In this document: one piece after another, positions 25,030 through 36,359 of the stretch | Position numbering within the stretch: position 1 is the stretch's first letter | How the letters are laid out: each line of letters starts with the position of its first letter | Assembly (NCBI GenBank): GCA_022266195.1 | Contig: WHVY01000001.1 | Location: forward strand, 20,274,001 to 20,338,000 | Length of the DNA: 64,000 nucleotides | Direction: 5' to 3' | Source of the DNA: Tetranychus cinnabarinus | Lineage: Eukaryota > Arthropoda > Arachnida > Trombidiformes > Tetranychidae | Position numbers and translations under genes: made by a program | The notes under the pieces: generated by a model | Told to the model about the DNA's origin: nothing | The model's database searches: none | Seen by the model: only the letters and a program-made list of their open reading frames with translations

Positions 25030-25411
25030 AACTGGACAAAAACGACCTGCAAAAGGCCATAATACAACAGCAATAATACATTGCTTATATCGATAAGCAA
25101 TCTAAGAAACTAGCGGAATCATTGATTACAATACGATATCATTGAGCTCGCTTTATCAATTTCTCAAGATAAAATTAGCCACTTGAGTACTGATCAGTCA
25201 AATCATCTGCAGCAGTTGTGAATGTTAACCATCCTGTGACAAAACACAAGGATTTTTGAAAATAAATGTTATTTGGTAGTCTTGAGCAAACGATGACTGT
25301 GTTTTTTGAATATCGCGCGCTTATTATGATCACTATAGTGACATGTGATAGGTCAATTTGAAGAAAATTTTATGCTGCATCACTCAGTTTACTTAATTTT
25401 GTGTTATAATT

Positions 25412-25627
25412 ATGTCTGGAATTGAAAAACACGCTCAAGCCGTTGAGGCCATAACAACACTCTACGATCAGCGAAGTTACGTCCGCGCCTGCTGGAGACT
25501 TGGTCAAATGCCATCCAAAGTGCACCAGGATTTAAGAACAATATGTGGTAACAAGGCCCTTGACTTTATATCCATAAAATATTTGATGAATAAGTTCGAG
25601 AAGGGTGATCTTGGTATTACCGTTTAG
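25412..25627 (+). CDS. Short protein resembling a mariner-type helix-turn-helix, probably a transposase fragment
   Basis: 71 codons from an ATG preceded by a TATA-like stretch (tgttataatt). The segment RACWRLGQMPSKVHQDL...ICGNKAL...YLMNKFEKGD resembles the first helix-turn-helix of mariner-type transposases, in which G-x-x-x-x-E/V-x-x-x-x-L/I, an acidic or Gly turn, and a final K/RF..GD recur. A catalytic domain does not follow; after the stop the frame is not maintained. Codon use is more GC-rich than in the surrounding intron. It could be an autonomous fragment, a domesticated piece or pseudogene debris. The similarity is my recognition of a pattern, not a search result. Confidence 0.4.
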   Translation: MSGIEKHAQAVEAITTLYDQRSYVRACWRLGQMPSKVHQDLRTICGNKALDFISIKYLMNKFEKGDLGITV

Positions 25628-25970
25628 CACATTAGTGGCATGTCGTGGATCTAAAGCTAAACCAGGTTGATTTTAACCAATCTTGGGTTCGCACCATTAT
25701 ACTAGAACGACAAATAAAATTTTACTACTCTGCTGAGGTTCAATCAAGATGTGAAATTAAAATGAAATTTAAATCACTTTCACCTCTTATTTTATTTTTA
25801 AATTTGTTAAAGATGAATGAAATTGTGACATTTAGTGGAATTTATATTTTTTTGTACTACCAAACCTTGGAAAAGATAACGCCTTATCAGTAGTCAAGTA
25901 GTATCAATATCTTGAACTATTGATCTAGGGAGGTCAAAGAGATGATTGATATCGAAAACCCGCAAAATTA

Positions 25971-26150
25971 ATGAGTCCTCATTCCTCGCGAGATCATGTT
26001 CTGGCTCACTCGGATTATTACGAATTGACGCTCAAAATTTCAAAAAAATCACTGGGAGTTGGCAACTTTTTACACTTGTTTGATTCTGAAGTTAGTGCTA
26101 GCATACAAAAAAATTACTTAAAAGCGTATGATCTACCACAACTAACCTAA
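25971..26150 (+). pseudogene. Short open frame in the decayed island, unknown family
   Basis: ATG to stop, 59 residues, with balanced composition (for example HSDYYELTLKISKKSLGVGN). It lies 344 bp after the helix-turn-helix frame on the same strand, so it may be a downstream piece of the same former gene. It contains an ACTGGGAGT site at 26,051-26,059. No family was recognised. Confidence 0.3.
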
Positions 26151-26239
26151 GCGGTCACACAAGTCGTCTAGAGTTTTCGGCTTCATCTCACTCCCTTAGA
26201 AGCTGATTTGGGCAAATCTCAGATCATACTTAAATACAT

Positions 26240-29200
26240 TCGCTCATTTAGAAAACTAATTTGCGAGCTTTCGAGAAAAATTTGCAAATTCAATACTTTC
26301 CAACTTGTTATTTTCTGAACATTGAACTAAATTTTCAAGTTGTTACAGCAAGAATTTTGATGATCCAAAAAAGCATGAAAACCAAAAGACTGAATCAAAG
26401 TATAATATTTAATTATCGGTTAATAATCTTGTCCTCAGAATATGATTTTAATGTTTCTCTGTAAATTAATCAGATAAAGCAAATAAATGTTACAATGTTG
26501 ATGAGCGTTAAACAGCATGAATGGCAACCTTGCAAATATTGAATTGCTTCTAGTGATGTGATTATAAAATCTTTTACAATTAGTATGCAAATATTGATCA
26601 AGAGACTTGGTCAATATTGAAAATGATTATTACTATTATTAGAAGGTAATAATAGTTGCTGCTGTAGTAAATAATAGTATTAATGTTTGTAAAAGTCAAT
26701 GAGGAATGAAAAGATTAAAAGGAATGGGTAAGATGATAACAGTGGATAAACAATGGATGAAGAAAATGGATTGAACGGTTTTGCCTCTGTTGATTCAGGA
26801 TGAAGTTGGCTAAGTAAATAGCAACATGAGGATGACGTGAAGGAAGAAGAAGAAGAACAAGAGGAAAAAGTAGGCTAAAAATGAAGAAAATAACAAAAAG
26901 CAAAGTGAATTGAATGTTTTACATGGAGCTTTAAGCTTGCCAATCGGTGAGCAAAATAATAGAATCTTGTTTTCGTCTCTCTCTTCTTGTCTTTTTTCGA
27001 TGGAAATGTGATCTTATCATGGATAGATAAATCAAACTTTGTGATGAAAAGGAAAGAAGGGAAAGATTGATCAACAGGAAGATTGAGGAAGATGATGAGC
27101 ATTAAGACCCTGAAACTTGTCTCATCTTCATGAAGTTTTGAACGAAAAAGAAAATTTACTTTTTAAAGTCAAAACCAAGTGAAAAAAAGGTAGAGAAAAA
27201 AAATGAAAAACCTTTTTGCTTCTCGAACATTAATCTTGAAATAGTCAGACCCAAGTGAATAGTAATATTTTACAAACAAAATAACCATGATAGATTTACC
27301 CTAAGGGTTTCCATGTAACCTTTAATATTCTTTGTCAGGGTTTCAATTTTTCTTCCAACATGAATAACAAGGTAAACAAAATTGTGAAAATGTGATAACA
27401 ATTTTCTTCTTTTGCCACTTTACTTGAACAAAAAAATATGAAAAGATGTAACTCAATTGTTGAAGATGGCAATTATGGGAACAGAGTGAAAATGCCGATA
27501 AACTTGTTAGTCTTTTCATGTCGAGTTGAACATAACTTGAGAAAAGACGAAAAATGGTGACTTTGAGCGATTCAAATCAATTAGGTGTCATCAATGAATT
27601 TTCACTTTAAATTCACTTTTCTCGTGAAATCAAAGTGAAAAAGAAATGAATTATCGATCAGAAATAAAAACATTTCAACAAAAGTATTCGATTAACAATG
27701 ATCGCTAGGAACAAAGATTTTTACGATTTTTCAACGTCAGTAAGCAAAGTCTTGAAAACATGTCATCGAGCCTCTTAAAATTCGAATTTCTCGAACTTTT
27801 CTATTTTCATCAAAAGTTTTTAGTTCTTGTGTTTGGACGCACAAATTTAATAAGATTTGAGTTTCACTTCAAGGGAAGACTTAGAGAAAAGTGAGCGATG
27901 CAAAGGTGAAGAACTGAGTACTTCATTGTCTTAAAATCCATGTCTTATGTACATAGTGCTGTTAGAGCTGAGAGAATGCTATTGGACCCTTAGACAGTCA
28001 GAAAAATCGTTATCTTTTTTTCTCCCTTTGGACATGTAAGGTCAATATAAGAGTTTTGAGAAGGAGTGAGAAAGATGAGTGTGCGAAGGACGGATCAGCT
28101 GGTTGACATTTCGATGTTTTAACCAAAAAGGCCACAGTCGATTCTTTATTTGATAACGAACCACAAATATACTTGACAACTTAATACTAATCATTTTGTC
28201 TAACTCCAAGTGCTTTAATTGAAATCCCAAAAGATTCTTATTTTGTCTTCGCTTAGAATTTTAGTGAAATGAATTGTCATTTGAGATGTTTTTTGAGTCA
28301 ATGCAGGCAAAAGCGTTTCAATATTTTTTCTTCGTCCAATTCTGCATTCGTTACGAGATTGCTTTTGCATCTAACAATTCTGAAGGGAAATCAGACAAAT
28401 CTTTTGACAATCAATTCTCTTGATGATCGTTTGCATTGATTAAAAGCAATATCAATTACTCAATTGTTAAACTTGTAACTTGGATAAAAGAAGAAGAAAC
28501 TTGTCAAACTGATTGATTTGAGTTTAAAAAATTTGGTTACAATTCATTAATCAAGATGAATTGGAATAAATCTTGAAACAACTTTTTTAAATAACATATT
28601 CATCTCCATTTAACGAGTCGACTTCAGATAAAAGCTTCTAATATTCAAGGTAAAACATTTTTCCAGTTTGAATATCAAAAGATTCTTATGAAAATGAAGG
28701 AAAGGAAATGATGAAAATTGACGATAAAATGATGAATAATTTTCAAATGTTTTACCATTCAAAGCTTTTTGCCAACTCTTCTCAACTAATAGCCAAAAAT
28801 TGAAGTGAAACATAAAACGATTAACGTTTTAAAACTAAAGCTTTTGATGGTTGCAATATCATTTTGCTTTTACCATGAAAGGTGGAAAATGATGATGAAT
28901 ATGAAACAGGATAAAGTGTTGAGCCAGATAAGACATGATTAGACACTGAGAAGTATTCAGAGAATATGGAAAAAGATTGTCAAAATTTTTCTCTTTACAT
29001 CAAACTTTGAGAGCTTCAAAGATCCATTTCAATCAAATTCATGAACATTTCTGTAAATAGAACATCATTTTGTTTGTAATTTGAGTTTTCAAATTGTATT
29101 GAAAAGTAATTGAACAGTTTGAAATTTTTCTTTCGATTCTTTAAAATCTGGAATACAAAATGCTTTTCAGATGAAATGAGATTTGATTTTCAACAGACTT

Positions 29201-29811
29201 GAACCTTTTGCAAAATTGTATTTTTGATGAAATTGAATTGTTAAGATAATGACAATTGATCTGATGCCTGCAGGGTGAGACAGAAAAGTAATGATCAACA
29301 AGTTTCTTTGCTTCCAGTTGCAGCCATTTCAACAATGGTTAGGAAATTAAATGTTATACAATTTTCAATAATTGAATTTAGCAATTCGTTTGATGGGAGA
29401 TTTGTAAAATAATCAATTTTGTCATGATTATATTCAGTAAGGCTTAATCTTTGACTCTTCTTCTGGTGAGATGAACCACATTACTTGCTTGATTGCTACT
29501 GATTTTCACTGTAAATTCAATGCTCTTTTGGAATAGTCGACTACTAATGTGAGCTGAATTATCTGGAGAAATGTTAATAGAATTGGAAAAGTGATGAAAG
29601 TGATTGGTATAAAATATTGAATACAATAAAAAGGTTAACAGTTGAATGAACAATGTTGAATGGGTTGATGGGAAAAGGTTGAAACTTGATTGCTCTTTTG
29701 ATTTTACGTTTTTCTCTGTGAATTTGCAATGAGTTAACCAAGTCTAAACAAATTGAGATTAAACTTTGGTCTTTGGGTTAAACAAGGTTTGAATATGGGA
29801 ATAAAACTTAC
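26240..29811 (-). other. Intron 1 of the receptor cyclase, exon-1-proximal part
   Basis: AT-rich intron DNA ending at the GTAAGT donor of exon 1 (29,806-29,811 on the minus strand). A Glu/Lys codon-like purine run at 26,830-26,880 and a few short frames are low-complexity. I see no exon, repeat family or RNA gene. Confidence 0.75.
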
Positions 29812-30610
29812 TTCTTGCACTTTTTGAAATCTCTTCGAGAAGCCTTTTGTAATCCGTTTCGGGATCAGTTTGATCAAAATCTCGGTGGAAAGGTCGAGTT
29901 CCAAGAATGGCAAAAACTGCTGCTAATGTAAAATAGCAAGCTGAATTGCCTTTTGTTCGATCCTTGAAATTGTGATACAACATTCCGAGAACTTGCCAGT
30001 GAAATTTGCGTAAAATTTGAAGCAATATAATACCAATCTGTGAATAAGAACCATTCATTCGGGTCAATGTTCGATAAGTGGGAAATCTGTGGTCAAGATT
30101 GTCATTTTGTCCACCCGAGGTTAGTAAAGGTATATCCCAGACGGCAGAGTAACGGGCAACCGGAGCCAAAACATAGGGACACATGGGACCAAAAAAGACG
30201 TCGGCGTTTCCTTCAATGTAAAAGTCGAAAGCAGCCAAGGGACCAGTGGTTGATGAACAATCTGAATCTCGGTAAAGTATGTTGATGGATCGATTGGCAA
30301 TTGCACTAAGATTGGGAACTTTTTGTAATGATTTAACTGCGTAAATGATGGAAGGTAAAATTTTGTTCAACGAGTATGGAAGTGAATCGTTGTTTGGCGC
30401 TAAAACGGCTATCGATATATTACGAGTTGAAAGATCACGACATCGAGGGCAAGAGTGAGGTCCAACTCTATGTTTGTACCGGTGATGGTGAACAATGTCC
30501 TCGGTAGAACCAACCAAACCCAAGTGAACTCCACTTGAGATTGAAAACAACAGTAATGCCCATGTTGATAGAGTCAACAGAAACAGTGTCAACAATTGGT
30601 GCGGTGACAT
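29812..30610 (-). CDS. Receptor guanylyl cyclase exon 1: signal peptide and N-terminal ligand-binding lobe
   Basis: Encodes residues 1-266 plus one base. The start ATG (30,610-30,608) is followed by a hydrophobic stretch (LLTLFLLTLSTWALLLF) typical of a signal peptide. The frame stays open upstream for 16 codons but has no other ATG, and a good acceptor (tttttag) at 30,625-30,627 lies just before the start. NPR-family motifs are VFFGPMCPYVLAPVARYSAV, then DIPLLTSGGQ, then FHWQVLGMLYHN. Cysteines at SCPRC, DCSS, PMCP and SACYF fit the conserved disulfides. At least five N-glycosylation sequons are present (NIS, NDS, NLS, NRS, NGS). The donor is GTAAGT right after the first base of a codon (phase 1) and joins exon 2, 19 kb away, to give SAR-IVVMC, as expected for the family. 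Confidence 0.93.
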
Positions 30611-30624
30611 GATGAACCAAACGA

Positions 30625-30627
30625 CTA
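30625..30627 (-). promoter_or_regulatory. Candidate 3' splice site upstream of the cyclase start codon
   Basis: Read on the minus strand, a T-rich stretch ends in TTTTTAG 15 bases before the predicted ATG. This is a reasonable acceptor and suggests that transcription starts further upstream with a non-coding exon. It was inferred from sequence only. Confidence 0.4.
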
Positions 30628-31800
30628 AAAATAAATGAACGGTAAACAGACGATACAAGAGTAAAATTGAGCCAATGGTCTAACTTTTCTTGTCCAATAG
30701 TTACTTGTTGATATTAAAAGTACATAACCACAAAGAGAGATGCAGCCTTAACAAAATTTAAAATAACTATTAATTGAACAGCATAAATCACAAAAAATGT
30801 TGCTTGTTAACATTTCAAATCACTTTGTTACACGAGTTGAGAATGGTTGTGTTGGCTTTTTTATTCACTTGTTTCTCCCCAAAGGATTTTTCACACTTTG
30901 ACTCATACTTTTTCCATCACTTTGTTTCTCGTCTTAAACCATATTTTAACATCTTTCGTCCGATTGTCTTGAAAACTTGGTCAATTTTTTCGTTTCTTTT
31001 CACATTGTTTTATATTTAATTGTACGTGTTTATTGTCAATGGTAAAATAACAATTAAAAGCTAAAATTGAATTGTGTAAAAAGGATTCAACGGTACTTAT
31101 GTTGGCTCAATATCGGTGAGCTTAATTTTTTGTTTCTCTCTTCTGTGTCTTTCACTCTTGCTGACAAGTTTACTTCTTACAAAGGTGAAATATTTATCCT
31201 ACAAAAGCTCAGCATCAACTGAACACTCCATGAATAGTTATAGGATTTCTTTACTCAATATAAAGTCTCACTGAAACTCTGTGCTGCCTTACCAATCCAA
31301 TTTCAAATCACACAGAATCCTTTTGCTGGCAGTCTCACACAACGTTAAATACTTAGCTTTTCCCATCAAAATTCCAATATTTTACACACAACTTTAATAT
31401 TTTTACCTGGTTGTACCTTGATAATTGCCTATTTTTATACAATAAAATTATATCAACTGCCAAAAAGCCAATGTGTCTGTGTAACTTTTCAAAAGCAATT
31501 AAAAATGGCAATTCTAAACTGATTTGAAAAAGTCTAAAAATTGCAAATTGTTTCATCAATTTATTTTCAATGGTTTAATGTTTCAAATTTACCGGATAAA
31601 TTAGTCTTCATGCACAGTTTGTTATTACTCAAGAGATGGCGTAACCTACTGATCTTGTCGTCCACTTTTTCCAGAACTAAAATGAATATTAAAAATTCAA
31701 TATTCATTTCATTGATGAGGCGAAAAGACATCATAGAATTATGTAAAGTTTTAAGTTCTAACGAAACTATTAAAATTATAGAGTCTTTGTATTATAAAAA
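30628..31800. other. Region between the divergent genes, no gene seen
   Basis: 1.2 kb of AT-rich DNA between the 5' end of the minus-strand cyclase and copy A of the duplication. It probably holds promoter or 5' non-coding exon sequence of the cyclase, but no core-promoter motif can be chosen with confidence. The open frames at 30,774-31,019 and 31,541-31,813 are Phe/Leu-rich and unconvincing. Confidence 0.5.
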
Positions 31801-32879
31801 AGGGATTCAGTGATAATGATGGTCTAATAACAATATGAGCAGAAAATGAAAGAAAAATATTCTCTGAATAATTGAAGCAAAGTTTAGAAAAATTTCATCC
31901 TTGCGACACTGACGACATTGCTTTTTACTCTGAAAAAGGTGATGATGAGAATGGTGAGGAAGAGAGCAAATTGATCATTTCTTCAAACACACTTGTGATT
32001 TAAGTCATTTTCCAGTCAACCCTTTGCAAGACAACATTTAATCCATTGGAATAGTTGAGTCGACCAATGATTTTATTCGATCTTTTGCTCTTTTCGCCTT
32101 TGATTTCTTGCTTTCATCAACGTTGCTTTTTGGTTCAAATCACACGTGTGCACTTTATCGCTCTTGTACACGCAAATTTCAATTTCTCGCGAAACTCTCA
32201 TCTTTTCAATGAAACACTGATTATTGTCATGCAAACCTTTGAATAAGGTAAAGCAGCTCTTGAAGGTTTTTGCTTCCACTTTTGAGATTAAAGTTGATTT
32301 AATTTTTTGCAAGGAAAATAATTGTTAGTCTTTTTTCTCACTTTTCAACTTTTCCTCTTCAGTGTTGAACCTTTTTGTGATTACACCAACAATTCAAATA
32401 CCATCATCATTTGAATACATCAAGTGCTCAAAAAACTGGTAAAGATAGATGTTTATTGACATTGCTTTGTGTGTCAAAAGTATCTTTAAAAATTCAACTG
32501 TCGATAATCCAATGTGTATAATGTAACCATTTGTAATGATTGAAAAGTTTACCTTGAACGAATCAAACTTTTACCTTTTCCCAATTTTCGTTCATTTTCA
32601 AAATTCTTTACTTTTTGTTGCTTCCAAATGATACCGATTCATGATTATCTAATAATTATCCAAATTGATCAATTACTTTGCAATAAAATTGAAAAGATCA
32701 TTTTGTATCAATAATGAAACTGTTTTTGTTATGAAAACAAAGAAACGAAAAAACCTCGAAAAGTTGATGGAATAATGAAAGGCAATTGAAATGGAGAAAA
32801 ATATTGACATAAATGTTGATATAAATGATTTGGAAATTATTTTCCAATCCAATCAAACTCATGAAGATAATTCAATGGC
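31801..32879 (+). repeat. Segmental duplication, copy A (exon-less)
   Basis: Matches copy B (35,331-37,591) in blocks, same orientation: 31,801-31,836 to 35,331-35,366; 31,843-32,062 to 35,699-35,919; a more diverged block 32,063-32,215 to 35,920-36,005; 32,218-32,440 to 36,416-36,639; and 32,445-32,879 to 37,163-37,591. Blocks two, four and five look nearly identical by eye. Copy A lacks three internal parts of copy B: about 35,367-35,698, about 36,006-36,415, and 36,640-37,162. The last contains the plus-strand coding exon. Copy A therefore cannot supply that exon and has no comparable open frame. Confidence 0.9.
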
Positions 32880-33369
32880 TTTCAATCCTTAATGGATCTT
32901 GTCGAGATAACAAGTGACACCTAATGTCTCAGAATGCAACTGAAATAACATACATTATGCATGATATACTCGCATGAACAAGTTGCATGGCCTGAAGTTT
33001 CAGTTTGCTCAGTAAGCAATAAATTTCTCAACTATCAAGACACATTCTTAGGCGAATCGGACAACCAGAGGCTGAGTAATAGCCTGAACGCATAATGAAA
33101 GTAATAGAGGGAATAAGTAAAACGGATTTCATTAATCTTTGCCATTGAAAGCTATTTAGAGTCGAGTCTTCTAGAGTTATTGTGGATCTCAACTAAAGAT
33201 TCGGACATTTCTGAAAATTTCTTGCTTACTAACAAGCAAAAACTTGAGTCCATTCAGCTTGTTTCAAGGGAATGTATCATGCATAATTCATGTTATTTCA
33301 GTTGAATTCTGAGCCATCAGGTGTCACTTGTTATCTCGACAAGAACCCATTAATGGTTGCAAGCCATTG
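32873..33369. mobile_element. MITE with about 155-bp terminal inverted repeats
   Basis: The left arm (32,873-33,029) and the reverse complement of the right arm (33,213-33,369) align over about 155 bp, including the shared blocks TCTTGTCGAGATAACAAGTG, CAACTGAAATAACAT and ATTATGCATGATA. The outer ends read CAATGGCTTTCAA and, inverted, CAATGGCTTGCAA. The 183-bp middle has no long open frame. The flanks AAGATAATT and AAGATATTA agree at 7 of 9 bases and could be an aged 8-9 bp target duplication, as in hAT or Mutator-like transposons. That is weak. The left end coincides with the end of copy A. Confidence 0.8.
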
Positions 33370-35330
33370 AAGATATTAGCAAATATTTCAATGGATAAAA
33401 TAATTATTCAATACAATCGGATGCTCGCTTGAAAAAGGTAAATAACCAGTTCTGTATCATAATATGTATCCTTAATATGTAATATGTAATATGCCCGTTC
33501 TTAATATGTATCTTAATCGTGTTGATTAAGTTCCACTTAAACAAGTATTATTAACTCTGTCATGACAATAATGATTTGATTGATTGTGACATTTGAGATG
33601 TAAAGGCAAACAGTAAAGAGAGTTAAACAAAAAGAAAAGGCAAAAGCTAAAATCTGATTAATTAACATGATACAATCAATTGACAAAAATGACAAAACCC
33701 AATCTATCAATCAATTAATTAAATAATCAATCACTTCTCTGGTTTCAATACAAATAGTTAAACAGGGCAACAAAATACCAAAACATAGATAACAAACAAT
33801 GACAGAAACCAGAAAAAAAAACCAGAATCTAAACCCAACTGTTTTCTCGATAAGAAAATGTTTAATGATTAAAATTGTATTAGGAAGCAACAGGCATCAA
33901 GCTCGCGACAATTAAATTTATTGTTGCAATCAAAGTTGATATTAAATTGATTATCTATGAATGTCATTTCAAGTTAACATGTTTATGATTAGAATAAAGA
34001 AATTACATGAAAGTGTTTACAAAATGTTAACAGCAAGTTAACACTTTAATCAATGCAATGATGATCTTTCAATGATACCATTTAATCACAATAACAATAA
34101 GCATCTTTACATCAATTAACCAGTCAACCTTACCAAGGATGTTGAGGTTGTTCACAAGTTGATAAATATCAACTGTGACAAGTTGAGCACTTATGAGCAA
34201 AAATGTTAAAGGAAAGCTCACAATCGAAATTGCAATTAAAGAGAAAAGTTAATGACGTTGAATGTTAATCAATAGCACAATTTAATCGTATAATAAATGC
34301 ATTGTTAAATGATTGAAAGATGAAATGTTTAAGAAACAAAAAAACCTTGAATGGGTAAAAGCCTAAGCTGTTCAATTTTTGGGTGAAACTCATGTGATTC
34401 TGTAAATCAAGAGTAAACACTCATCAAAAGCAAATTAAATTCATTTTTCAGGGAAAAGCATTCTACTAATGAATAGTAATGAACATGAATCAGTCTTGTT
34501 GTTCAACAATTAGACGCTTTGTTTCCCTCTTTTAATCCAATTTGTTTACATTTAAATGATTACTTTTGATTGGTAACAATAAACTTTTTGAACATCGTTG
34601 AGTCAATGATATTAAACAGAATCCAAATGGTACAATTATCAATGGTTGATTCATTGAAGACCAGGAATCAACTGTTAATGATTGATGGACGAAGAGTGAA
34701 ACGAGAAAATTGGAAAATCTTTTTTTTCGAAAAATATTTTCAGAAGTTTCTCTCTTTTCTCAACAATTTGATCAACTTTAATTCATCATAATTACACACA
34801 TATTTTGTCCTCAGATTTATTTTTACACTCATTTATTCAACTTAATACTCGGTTTATTGCTTTAATAACTGTGCTTGAGCGTCGGGTGACATTGATTGCC
34901 TTTATGAACTCGAGTTATGTTTAAAATGTTGGATAAAAATGTTGATTTGGTGAGAGAAGAAAATTTAGAAAAGTTAAATTTTCTGTAAGTTTGGGTAAAG
35001 ATTGAAGTGACTTTAAGATGAGAGTAAAGATGATGAATAAATAACCATGGTTGTCAACAGTAGCCAAGTCTATTGATAGACTCGAGTAAAAGATAACTTG
35101 AAAAACCTTTTTTTCTGATCAACAGTAGAAACAAAAATGTATTCAGATTGTATCAATTTTTCAAAAGCAAATGTTATTGGATGAGCAAGCCAATTGTTGA
35201 GATTTAAGTTGCTCTTTGCAATTGATAAGTGTTGATTCTTGCGCCAAATCAAGATTAAGAATAAGTTTATCGAGTGTAAAAATAAGTGTAAAGGTTGAAC
35301 TATCTCGAGTATTTTTGCAATGAAAAAAAG
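33370..35330. other. Spacer between duplication copies
   Basis: About 2 kb of AT-rich DNA with no convincing gene. It contains a short tandem array of a TAATATGTA-like unit at about 33,460-33,516 and otherwise only short chance frames, such as 34,570-34,791. Confidence 0.6.
33460..33516. repeat. Short imperfect tandem repeat of TAATATGTA
   Basis: Four to five imperfect copies of a TAATATGT(A/C) unit in about 57 bp, interrupted by a non-repeat cytosine-containing segment. It may be a replication-slippage microsatellite. Confidence 0.6.
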
Positions 35331-35399
35331 AAAGATTCATTGATAATGATAATTTAATAACAATATAAATGTGATTCCAATGGTAATGATTATGATGAA

Positions 35400-35640
35400 G
35401 ATGAGCAGAAATGGTGAGATTCAAAGTGAACGAAAAAGTGAGAGAAGAAAAAATATTTTGAAGAAAAAGATGAAGCGAAGTCGAAAGAGAAAAATTGAGG
35501 AAAAGACAGAGAAATAGGAAGAGAAGAGAGAGAGATAATGATGAAGGAGGAGAGAGATAGTTGAGTGAGTTGAATGGTTGGGAGGCTGCTCAAGAGGTAA
35601 AGTTGATTGAGTCCGTTGATGCAACTCTCTGTCTCTGTCT
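35400..35640. repeat. Purine-rich tract with short GAGA and TCTCTG repeats
   Basis: The plus strand is dominated by A and G (gaagagagagagagataatg near 35,520), followed by a TCTGTC microsatellite near 35,625-35,643. Most of it lies in the part of copy B that is missing from copy A. Open frames on the minus strand here (Ser/Phe/Leu-rich) are artefacts of the composition. Confidence 0.6.
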
Positions 35641-35936
35641 CTGTTAGTTGTGTGAGTTTGAGAAAACATGAGAAAAAGGCAAGAAAAAGAACGAAGAAAA
35701 AAATGAAAGAAAAATATTCTCTGAATAATTGAAGCAAAGTTTCGAAAAATTTCATCCCTGCGACACTGACGACATTGCTTTTTACTCTGAAAAAAGGTGA
35801 TGATGAGGGTGATGAGGAAGAGAGCAAAATGATCATTTCTTCAAACACACTTGTGATTTAAGTCATTTTCAAGTCAACCCTTTGCAAGACAACATTTAAT
35901 CCATTGGAATAGTCGACCAATTGCTTTTACCCAATA

Positions 35937-36359
35937 TTGCGCTCTTTTTGCCTTTACTTGCTTCCATCAACGTTGCTTCAAGTCACACTTGTGCACCTTT
36001 ATCTTGTGTTGTTACTAATTGTTTGTTTGCTGCATCATCAGCTTGCGTGTTTCCTCTGTTTTCTTCATGTCATCAAACACATCAACTCATCACAATTTGT
36101 AAAGTTCAAGACAAGTGAGAAAACATTGTCAACTGTTTACTTTGACAACATTGGATTCATCAACAACAACGTGTTTCCAAGTTTAACTTGTTTAACGTTT
36201 TTCTTCCTTTCAATTTTGCAGTCTTTCCACTTTTTTTACCTGCAAAAACAGCAAAAGGTAAAAAACTCACAAAGTCATCTTATTAGTCTTCCATATTGCC
36301 AGTGTTGTTTCCGTCCATTTAAAGGTGTCAATTGTGTCAAGTGCAACAGCAAGGATTAA
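35937..36359 (+). other. Open frame upstream of the plus-strand exon, probably 5' UTR or intron
   Basis: About 140 codons, rich in Leu, Phe and Cys, ending with YCQCCFRPFKGVNCVKCNSK. The final C-x2-C pairs are eye-catching, but the frame starts at an unsupported ATG, half of it is missing from copy A, and copy A does not keep the frame open in the part that is shared. It is most likely non-coding 5' sequence of the gene that has the exon at 36,768. Confidence 0.3.

Larger units (their letters stand above)
1984..30610 (-). other. Gene span: NPR-type receptor guanylyl cyclase (11 coding exons, 3' part outside window)
   Basis: The eleven minus-strand exons listed separately join with matching phases, all at GT..AG introns, into about 728 residues. 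Domain order: signal peptide (about residues 1-27), ANP-receptor-type extracellular ligand-binding domain (to about 490), single membrane helix (about 496-518), juxtamembrane Ser/Thr cluster, and kinase-homology domain (from about 570). Members of this family bind extracellular peptides and make cGMP inside the cell. Usual length is about 1,050 residues, so the end of the kinase-homology domain, the dimerisation helix and the cyclase domain should lie left of base 1984, outside the window. Intron sizes run from 65 bp (intron 4) to 19.2 kb (intron 1). The predicted ATG is at 30,610. A polypyrimidine-AG at 30,625-30,627 suggests a separate non-coding first exon upstream. The NPR1/NPR2-like assignment rests on recognised motifs and not on a database search; the ligand is unknown. 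Confidence 0.92.

Noticed and set aside
30040..30285. Plus-strand frame across cyclase exon 1
   Set aside because: It is an antisense shadow of the well-supported minus-strand exon.
35390..35848. A 152-codon minus-strand open frame
   Set aside because: It is the complement of a purine-rich tract, made of Ser/Phe/Leu. The shared part is not kept open in duplication copy A.
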